From Nannobrachium achirus (taxonomy: Eukaryota; Chordata; Actinopteri; Myctophiformes; Myctophidae): DNA of 64,000 nt. Where the stretch lies: contig OY997645.1 of assembly GCA_963921795.1 (NCBI GenBank), forward strand, positions 28,019,659-28,083,658. Reading direction: 5' to 3'. Made by a program: the position numbers and the translations under genes. Shown here piece after piece: positions 56,328 through 64,000 of the stretch (positions are counted from its first letter, which is position 1; every line of letters starts with the position of its first letter). Below the pieces are notes generated by a model. It searched no databases. It was not told the origin of the DNA and saw only the letters and a program-made list of their open reading frames with translations.

Positions 56328-59271
56328 CTAACGAAGAGGGCAAGGTTATAAAAGGGATAGTCAACTACAGTGTTGTCCAAAAGCGTATCGTCGTTGTCGG
56401 GTAGAAACCTTGTATGTCCAAGACCTTTCGTTTTATATTTATCATTTTAAAAATGAACTAAACTAGTGAAAACTAGTACACAACGCCTCGCACGAGGCGT
56501 TGTGTGCTTGTAGATCGGCTGTTTTCACTAATTTTGTGCGACGGCCTTGTATGATGAAGCAGGGTTAGTTACTTTACGAAAAAAACGTACACATTTGAAA
56601 CTTAGAGATACGAGGTTTCTGCCCGACAGTGACGATATTCTACATTGCTACATAATGTAAACCTACCAGTCTCATTGCTGATCTCCCCGTCAGAGCAAGC
56701 TATGCAGTCAAAGCAGCAGACAGGTTCCCCTTTCCGTCGGGCCTCACGGGTTCCAGGGGAACAGCTCTCACTGCACACTGACCGAGGTGGCTACAGAGGA
56801 AAGTAATACAAAAATCTCTGTCTGTGCATGTGTGCCATAACTATGCAACTTATCGACTTCAAACTCTGCGAGTGCGTCTCTGATGACCTGAGGGAGTGCC
56901 GTGCCCGGTATAGAGTCGGGGGGATAGGTAGGTGGCTGTCCAGAACCGCAGATCCGACCAATATGCCTATATATGGTCATGCCCATATATGGGCTCAACA
57001 GACCTTAAACCGCTAGGGATGTCGGTCGGATAAGCAGATCTCCCCAGAATTATGAATAAATAAATCCTAAAATCCACATGTAATGCCTGACATGGAACTC
57101 CATAAATGGGCATAAAAGGGACAGACAATGGGTACAACAGGTATGGTATAACTGAGTGGGATGCATTTTGAGCTGTACTAAGCGCATCTGGCTTTGTCTG
57201 TAAGTATAATGTACATGTATGTATGTACATTACGTCCTGTGTGGGACGTACTGTGCTCGTTGGCCAAGTTTCACGGGACACATAAAAGGCCCCGCTCACT
57301 TCACACTGGGTGTGATTTTTCATTTACCTTCAACTTGCATCATTCCCGCCTTGCATCATCCTATTTTGAACAAAATTACATTCACATCATGAGCTCGACA
57401 TTAGCTGTTTTAGGAGGCCAAACTTACCATTGTGGATTCAAAATTCCAGAAAATTCTGTCTTCATCAAGAATGAGTTCTTCACCTGTGGCTGACATCTTG
57501 ACCACACCTACATTTTGAACCTTTGTGCTCCCATCAGGGAGCCACACCCAGTTCATGACATCATAGATTGGTAAAGCATCACCATTGTCATCAAATGATA
57601 CGTGATCACCAAATGCTGTGGTGAAGTTGATCTTTTCCAGGTAATACAAAAGCTAGAAATGGTGATGGGCAAACCAGTAATCAAAAAGTTACAAATGGAG
57701 ATGAATCAGTGTTGTTTTTGACAGCAAATTTTGATGTAGTTTTAGTCATAGTCTTTTGAATAAAATGTTATTTCGTTTTAGTCATAATTTAGTCACCTGA
57801 AAAGTTTTAGTCTAATTCTCATACGTTTTTAGTCGACTAAATCTACAGTTGATTTAGTCGACTAAGATGTATTTTGGCTGGCCTTGATGGCATCGTAATG
57901 ACTGATTTTACACTTGGTTGTGTGCTGAAAATAGCAGATCTACAAGCTCACAATGTGTCGCGCTGCGACGCGTTGTGAGCTTGTAGATCGTCTATTTTCA
58001 GCACGCAACACCTGAGAGCAACCAAACATAAAAGTACTCTCTTCTCCACTAGTCCCTCCCTAACGTTTTAGTCTAGTTTTTATTTTGTTGACGAAATTGT
58101 CAATATATTTAGTCTTAGTTTTAGTCGTCACAGCTTAGTTTTTATTTAGTTTTCGTCAGTGAAAAAAACGCAGTCGACAAAAAATGTTATCATAGTTTTA
58201 GTCGACGAAATCAACACTGATTAGTATACTATCATTTGTGTACTTTTCTTGCTTTCCCGCCCAAAATATCATATTTACATATTCATTATATTCTAAATTC
58301 AAAACCTACTGTAAATAGAAACTTGTGAATCTATACACTATGAATCCATATCATATACCTGCCAGGGCTGTATTGTCTGTAAACTGGCACAGCTGTGCCC
58401 ATTGAAAGGTCCTCTTCCTGGCACACACTGCAACATGTCGTGGAGGGCATGAGCGAGAGCATACACGGCCTTGTACACGTTATACTCTGGCCTGAGGTCC
58501 CACACATCCAAAAGGGTCGTTTCTGCTCTTCCTATGTCCTCCAGTCCAGTACACACCGCTCCACCAGCATCCAACCACTCTGAAGGCAGGGGAGCAAATT
58601 TACATTGAAACGTATTCTCCCAGAACATCTTCACCTGAAGAAACATGGTGAAGATTTAAGGCATTTACTCACAATGACCCTGTGAATATTTAACACCAAT
58701 GTCAGTTTGAAATCGCAGCTAAGTTAAACAAAAATACTCACTATGCTATTTTCATCATGGCTGTTGTGAGGATGTATTCCTAACAAGAAGTCTTTGAGAC
58801 CTGGCATCTCTCCACGACGGATGGCAATACCCAGAGTGCCTCCCAGGTATGGCATGAGGTGAGGAGACTGGAGAGCAGTAAATGACGTCCAGGCCTCACT
58901 GGCTATCCATTGCAGACCCGTCACATTCTGCTTCACCACCTGATGATTGCATTGAATATAATATATTGGTATATATTTTAAAAGCAAATGAGCACAGCTT
59001 TAAATCCAATGTTCTATAAATATAATATAATTCGCATTTCGTTATAGCACTCAATACGTAACTGTGTGTATGTCCATGTGTTCTTCCAAGTGTTGGATAC
59101 TGATGTCGTCACATATCCAAGTGCTTTTCCATTGTATCAAATACTGATGTCATATGTCCCTATCCTGTGACATCATGTGGGTCTCTATCATCAGCAGCAG
59201 CAGCACTTCATACGGGTATAATTTTCCTGTCTGCATGACATGTCTTTCTCCCTCATTGATGTGTGTGTGTG

Positions 59272-59316
<45 letters not shown>

Positions 59317-62300
59317 GTCCGTGCGTGCGTGCGTGCGCGTGTCCGTGCGTGCGTGCGTGCATGCGTACGTGTGTGCGTGCGTGCGTGCGTGTGCTTGAGA
59401 TTGAGTGTTGGTGGACTCCACTATAAAGCTGCCTGTTTCCAATTCCACAGATGTCTCCCTCCTGACCAGCCTCCAATCACACCAGTCCTCTGTGTTGACA
59501 GTGTTTTACATTTGCCAGTATTACATGAGTTAGTGTGTACAGGGACCCACCCTGAGGTAATTTATTTATCCATGTTTTCAACATCGATAATAGATCACTG
59601 TTTTAACTGGTGTTGACTGACTGTGTTTGGGGACTGGGAAGGAGGGAGTCCATGTTTGTGTTACAACTGGTGATCCCTAAGCCAAGTCGTAACACAAACT
59701 GAGATCAAAGGTATAATAAAGTTTAAAAAATCATAGATTCAATACAACCCATCTCTGATTCCTTATAATTATGAATCCCTGAATTAATATGTATAATATA
59801 ACTCAAACCTCTTCCATGAGATTAACCATATGGCTCTCTAATACAAATGCAATGACCACACGAGCTGTGGATTTCTTCATCACATCAACAATCCTCTGAA
59901 GTTCAGCTGGTTCATCTCCCCAGGGCAGAACCTCCAAATACGCCAGACAGGACAAACCAGACAGGGCCAGGTCATACTGGAAGGATCGCGCAGCATGGTG
60001 GCCATAGTCATTGTCACTAATCAGCAGTCCTGCCCAGGTCCACCCAAACTGCCTCATTATCTGGAGCATTGCTCGCACCTGAATAAAGAATGTAGCGATG
60101 AGAGCTTATAGGCTCGATTATTCACATAGTGATGATTCAATGAATCTCCAATCAGATTCCACAACGGAAACGGTCAAATAATATTATTTTGCCGCTTTCA
60201 ACAGAAACCTTCAGCTGCAGCAGTAATACAAACAAGCAAATGAGAGGCTATATGCAATGTACATTACACTCACTAGAGGGCCATTTTTGTCAAGTGTGTG
60301 GAACATGTGGATACCAACAGGTATTTTGTATGTAGAAGTTCACCTGGAAGGCATCACTTGGGATTGTTCTAAAGAAGGATGGGAACAGATGCCGGTCACT
60401 CAGACAGGAGCAGGTGGCAAAGTAACTTACCTGCAAAAGGTACAAAACATCTGTTCTGTAATAATATAACATTGTGGACACAATTCCTCTGCAAGCATAA
60501 GTAGAGCATGTGAGTGTAATGCTCCAGATTCAATAGGGAAAATTAAGCCAAACATCTTATCCGACAGCCTAAAGAGAAATCCCCTTTGCTGGAGGAGATA
60601 TTAGGCTTTTGGTCTTCAGGCAGAGACTCTGGACCACTCTACGACCGAGGACGAGGAATAAATCACACTTGAGTATTATTTGATATGTATACCGTGTAAT
60701 CACATTGTAGACTATAGACCCTAGACCAGAGTTTATCAAAGTGTGTGCCGACACTGCCGTGACACCAGTCCAAGGGTGCCACGGAATACCTTGACAATAT
60801 TTTTCATTTACTGATATCACTTGTATTCTAGATCATCATAAGTACAAAGTAATTTTCAATCAGGGATAACCAAAAATTCTCTGAAGTTTCTTATAGCCAT
60901 CCAGGATACAAGTCCCAAGACAATGAATATTTTAAGAGATTTTAATCACAAAATGAAACGAGAGTGAACTCAAGCTTTCAATTGTGTACATTCATTTGAA
61001 TAGTGTGATCACCACCAGTAGTAATAATCACAATTATGCAAATAAAGCCTATACTGTTAGTTTAAATGTCAAAGTAATAAAATATGTCATAAAATAAGAT
61101 GCTCCAGTGAAAAGTAATTTAGTGGTGCCGTGTAAGAAAAAGGTCTGTATTGTTGAGTATTTTATTAGACAAAAGTGGAGAACAGAACAAGTATAGTCAA
61201 TACATTAAAAGAATGTAATACAGTACAAGTACAGTTAAACACCCTGCCTAAAAGGAGCAAAAAAAGGAGCAAAAGGAGTAAGTCCTTTTACGGTCTCTTT
61301 TACAGTCTTTCTTACGTCGGAAGTCCTTGGTATTCATCTCATGGGGTGCCCTGAGCCCAAAATGTTTGAGAACCACTGCCCTAGACTACCCCTGTGCTAA
61401 GCTCCTGGACAGCGCCTGTGTCACAAAACGCATTGGTCGGCTCAGTTGTTTTTCTCACACATTCAAAATCTGCCCGCGCTGGGCCCGCTCACTCTCCCCT
61501 CACACTCCTGCAAGTAAATATGTTCATATGTTTCATAGTGTAAAAAGACTATAGATGAATAGAATAGAATTAAGAATCAAGAGGAGTTTATTTGTCACTC
61601 ACTCATACAGGTACAAGCAGTGAACTGCTGGTGTGGTACAGTATGTTACTGTTACCCAATTTACAATGCAGGCATTTAACAGACGCTCTTAATCCAGAGT
61701 GACAATGTACAATAGGATGCCAAGTCGAAAATGGCCTGACATCGGCCAATATAAAAAATGCTATCTACATATTACATGTATGGTCATTGAGGGAAGGCAA
61801 GTGCTATGATAAGTATATGGGCTAAGGTGGAGTCTGAAGAGGTGAGTCACCATCTTATAATAATGGCCTAAGTAATCTTTTGAGGAAATTTATATTTTTG
61901 CCTAAATCAGCTCTTCATGACACTGGCCACCTCTGGTAAAATTATTATATCCTAATTGAAAATGATCATGATGTTCCCGCCCCCTTTAGCCTATCTTAAA
62001 TGTGATATATGACTTGGGCCATTTTGGCCTAAGTCAGGTTTATAATTGCCTAAGTCAAAATAGAAATTTAATCAAGTCATTTAATCCTCTTATGTTACAT
62101 AACTGACAGACAGTATTATTTTTATGTCATAGTCATATATTGTTATAAACCTTTTGTGTGAAATTATTAAGAAATATATAGTTTGTTTTGGATACATTTT
62201 TTCAGGCCATTATTTGAAGAAAGTGACATTATGCCACAGCTATACGACATACAACACGATAATAATAGAGATAACACCGGATTGTAAAGAAAAAACACCC

Positions 62301-63665
62301 CCTAACCATTTAAGAAACCTCTTAGCAGCAATGGGGGAATGTGTGGATTTGGATGGGTGTAGTATAATGTGTGGTGAGGTAAGGTACATACAATTTTGTT
62401 CTTTCATTATGTATATTTTTTGTCCATGTTCAGGACTGTGTTCAGGCAAAAAGCTCTCCACAAGCCTTGAGCCCCGGCTGTGAGACACCCCTAGCACTGG
62501 CCTGTCCGCAGAACCGCAAACAGTCTGTAACCAAAATTAAGTATGAAGTTGATGATGGTAAAATGGGCTCAAATAGGAAACTTACCATAGGCACTCTGTA
62601 CAAACCTAATATACTAGAGATGGCAATAGAATGTGTTGAGGTCGTATCACCCACTATTCCGAGCACTGGAGGGGACCCAATGCAGTGCTCATCCAATTGA
62701 AACTGCTCCTCTCTCCCACTGACCAATGACAATGCTGCAGGGAATCCAACTGCAAGCGTGATACAGTTATCATAGAGATTATATCCCAGAGTCACATTAG
62801 GTAGTAGGCTGGTGTTTCTGTTGATCTCGGTGATGGCGAATGCCATGGTCTGGGCCAGCCTGAACCCTAGAATGTCAAAACTAACACAAAAAAATGCAAC
62901 TGTAACCTTGAATATTTATCTTTGCGGAAATACACAACATCACCTTCAGTAACCTTTATGGTAGGTCCAGGGGTGTCACAAGGGAGACTGAGTTACTAGG
63001 GCCCAAGGTGGAGGGGCCTTAATCATTTTATACTTTAGCTATTGAAAAATAGCAGATCTTATAGATCTGCTATTTTTGAAAAATCGTGAAAATGTGGCCA
63101 AATACATATCATTGTGGGGGTCCTTCACATGAAAAGGTTTGAGCACCACTGACATAGAAACATAGATTTTTCAAAAAACCTTAGAAGGAATTGAAATAAG
63201 ACTTGCAAAGAATTTGCTCGAGTGCCGCGCTGTGAGCTTGTATATCTTCTATTTTTCAATAGTTAAAGCACAAAATAATGCATAATAATGTGTTCCCAGT
63301 CTAAATGGGTTAAACCCACTCCCCCTATGACGAACATTCATTGGGGGGCTGCAGTGAATCCTTGTATCCAGGGCCCAGAATTTGGTGCGATCTACCAAAC
63401 AAGATCCCTGCTCGCTTGATTCCTAGACTCACCCATAGCAAATAGGGTCCCGTGGCTTGGAAGTGAAAGACAGCTCAGGCAAGACGGAGAAGAAATGGAT
63501 ATTAAACAAGCCACCTAGAACCAAGTCCCCAGCCTTGTAAAATCTGTTGAAATTAAACTGTGCCTGTAAGTCACAAGAGGTAGGTGAGGAAGATGAAGGA
63601 GAGACAGATGAGCAAAAGGTCAAGTGCAGGCTTGAAAGCAGGTGTATGTAGGAAGAAGCCCTCAT
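55414..63665 (-). CDS. Family C olfactory receptor, OlfC/V2R-like, intact (9 exons, 873 aa)
   Basis: Exons on the minus strand: 63665-63433, 62880-62586, 60430-60344, 60078-59809, 58939-58742, 58634-58359, 57652-57428, 56790-56667, 56327-55414. They total 2622 nt in one frame with no internal stop. Order of parts: signal peptide ([18 protein letters not shown]), Venus-flytrap domain ([41 protein letters not shown]), nine-cysteine domain with all nine cysteines, and seven membrane helices with [25 protein letters not shown] and KPERNTKK. The SYFAT segment fits an amino-acid type ligand pocket. In fish such receptors act in the plasma membrane of microvillous olfactory neurons. The usual layout is six exons; here the exon normally coding the LB2 lobe is cut into four. 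The start is the Met giving a clean signal peptide; an in-frame Met lies 15 codons upstream. CaSR or T1R membership is less likely from the sequence. Confidence 0.93.
56398..56635. mobile_element. TA-flanked MITE, full copy, in the OlfC-like gene
   Basis: TCGTCGTTGTCGGGTAGAAA to the inverse-type end TTTCTGCCCGACAGTGACGA, with TA on both sides. It lies in the intron between exons 5 and 6. Central palindrome ACAACGCCTCG / CGAGGCGTTGT. Confidence 0.9.
56667..56790 (-). CDS. OlfC-like exon 5 (Cys-rich domain)
   Basis: 124 nt, the usual family length. Reads [18 protein letters not shown] and [18 protein letters not shown]. Six of the nine conserved cysteines are here. Donor ACTG|GTAGGT. Confidence 0.94.
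57428..57652 (-). CDS. OlfC-like exon 4
   Basis: 75 codons: [32 protein letters not shown] and WNFESTM. End of the Venus-flytrap domain. Acceptor CATTTCTAG, donor ATG|GTAAGT. Confidence 0.92.
57717..58219. mobile_element. hAT-like element with CAGTG/CACTG ends
   Basis: Left CAGTGTTGTTTTTGACAG, right TTTAGTCGACGAAATCAACACTG. Many TTTTAGTC units. No clear 8-bp TSD. Contains the best preserved dispersed hairpin (57922-58004). In the intron between exons 3d and 4. Confidence 0.75.
58359..58634 (-). CDS. OlfC-like exon 3d
   Basis: 92 codons: [33 protein letters not shown] and [24 protein letters not shown] is the typical family C helix before exon 4. Acceptor TTCTTCAG, donor CAG|GTATAT. Confidence 0.9.
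58742..58939 (-). CDS. OlfC-like exon 3c
   Basis: 66 codons: [33 protein letters not shown], ending DENSI. Acceptor CATCAG|GTGGTG, donor CATA|GTGAGT. Confidence 0.9.
59261..59394. repeat. (GT)n / (GTGC)n microsatellite in a receptor intron
   Basis: GT for 24 bp, then GCGT tetranucleotides with a few breaks. In the non-canonical intron 58940-59808. Confidence 0.95.
59809..60078 (-). CDS. OlfC-like exon 3b
   Basis: 90 codons, given here high to low; span 59809-60078 on the minus strand. Reads [30 protein letters not shown] and ending HMVNLMEE. Acceptor TTTATTCAG|GTGCGA, donor GAG|GTTTGA (a weak donor). Confidence 0.88.
60344..60430 (-). CDS. OlfC-like exon 3a
   Basis: 29 codons: [15 protein letters not shown] and [10 protein letters not shown]. 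It continues exon 2 in frame after TTTTGCAG. In the canonical layout this is the beginning of a single large exon 3. Here it ends at CCAG|GTGAAC. Confidence 0.9.
60727..61378. mobile_element. hAT element with 8-bp TSD (CCCTAGAC)
   Basis: Starts CAGAGTTTATCAAAGTGTG, ends TTTGAGAACCACTG, and has exact CCCTAGAC on both sides. Same family as 5810-6935. In the intron between exons 2 and 3a of the OlfC-like gene. Confidence 0.88.
62586..62880 (-). CDS. OlfC-like exon 2 (LB1 lobe)
   Basis: Reads [31 protein letters not shown] and [16 protein letters not shown], ending RVPM. The acceptor is GTGTTAG|TTTT; a closer CTAG gives the wrong frame. Donor ATG|GTAAGT. Confidence 0.9.
63000..63330. repeat. Hairpin-bearing repeat, loop-deleted copy
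   Basis: Same flanks as 43920-44310. The first palindrome (63045-63077) has AAAAATAGCAGATCT and its inverse separated by only three bases, so the usual ACAAGCTC...GAGCTTGT centre is lost. In intron 1 of the OlfC-like gene. Confidence 0.7.
63433..63665 (-). CDS. OlfC-like exon 1
   Basis: Signal peptide, then [12 protein letters not shown] and [12 protein letters not shown], ending ICYG. Donor GG|GTGAGT, phase 2. Confidence 0.88.
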
Positions 63666-63720
63666 GATTGTCCTCCTCTGTCTAAACCCTTTTTTCAAAT
63701 CGTTTGCCAAGTAGACAACA

Positions 63721-63727
63721 TTTTATA
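63721..63727 (-). promoter_or_regulatory. Possible TATA box of OlfC-like gene
   Basis: TATAAAA on the minus strand about 56-62 bp before the chosen ATG. Spacing would allow a short 5' UTR of about 30 nt. Motif only. Confidence 0.35.
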
Positions 63728-64000
63728 CAGTGTCATCCCCCATGGGCCACCTTAAATCTTCCACAACAAGCATCTGGGCAGAGGCAGAAGGGGCAGGGCT
63801 TGACATACATGAGCAATTCTTCCCTATCAAACTAAATGTGTGTCATGTTCTGTAGCCTAATGTATTCACATACTGTACCATAACGACAGTGTATTTTCTA
63901 AATGGATAACGGATTATTTGTCCATTAAATACAATGTGGGAGCATTCATGGTGGTGTGTAACCTTTATCCAGCACTAATCGAAATTCACTCGGATATGTT

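Noticed and set aside
62840..62870. CTAG at 62866-62869 as acceptor of receptor exon 2
   Set aside because: It gives the wrong frame for [11 protein letters not shown]. The GTGTTAG acceptor at 62881 restores [11 protein letters not shown] in frame with exon 1.

Overview
The window looks like a teleost fish chromosome. It has long introns and one to several multi-kilobase gene-free stretches. It carries very long (CA/GT)n microsatellites and many short non-autonomous DNA transposons of fish type (hAT, Tc1/mariner-like, PIF/Harbinger-like, foldback), plus tRNA-derived SINEs and decayed LINE pieces. It also has family C olfactory receptors of the fish OlfC (V2R) kind. I cannot name the species from sequence alone.

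Layout. (1) Positions 3547-22883, plus strand: the last 13 coding exons of a phosphodiesterase 3 gene, best matched to pde3a. The exons join in frame into 773 residues ending at a TGA; the start of the gene lies upstream of the window. (2) Positions 22884-35637: no recognisable gene, dominated by repeats. (3) Positions 35638-37062, minus strand: an intronless TRIM E3 ubiquitin ligase of 474 residues (RING, B-box, coiled coil, PRY-SPRY). (4) Positions 37063-46190: repeats, including a LINE 3' fragment and a foldback element with a 10-bp target-site duplication. (5) Positions 46191-51160, plus strand: a family C receptor pseudogene that has lost its exon 3, most of exon 4, two of nine Cys-rich-domain cysteines and part of the third intracellular loop. 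(6) Positions 55414-63665, minus strand: an intact family C olfactory receptor (OlfC/V2R-like) of 873 residues in 9 exons.

The genes do not form a pathway. PDE3 is a cyclic-nucleotide phosphodiesterase, the TRIM protein is a ubiquitin ligase, and the two receptors are probably members of a local chemoreceptor cluster, one dead and one alive.

Most interesting points. (a) Both receptors carry introns that the usual six-exon family C layout lacks, and they sit at different places in the two neighbours. Three split canonical exon 3 of the intact gene; one splits exon 2 and two split the 7TM exon of the pseudogene. All six downstream exons start with GT after AG. (b) A roughly 50-90 bp palindrome with the arm motif AGATCTACAAGCTCACAAC occurs about 20-30 times. 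It lies inside otherwise unrelated transposons (several hAT families, a TA-flanked MITE, LINE remnants) and may be a mobile or copied module of its own. (c) Two pde3a splice sites lie directly at the edge of (TG)n tracts over 110 bp long. (d) A hAT element inserted 2 bp after the stop codon of the intact receptor and duplicated the stop codon in its target-site duplication.
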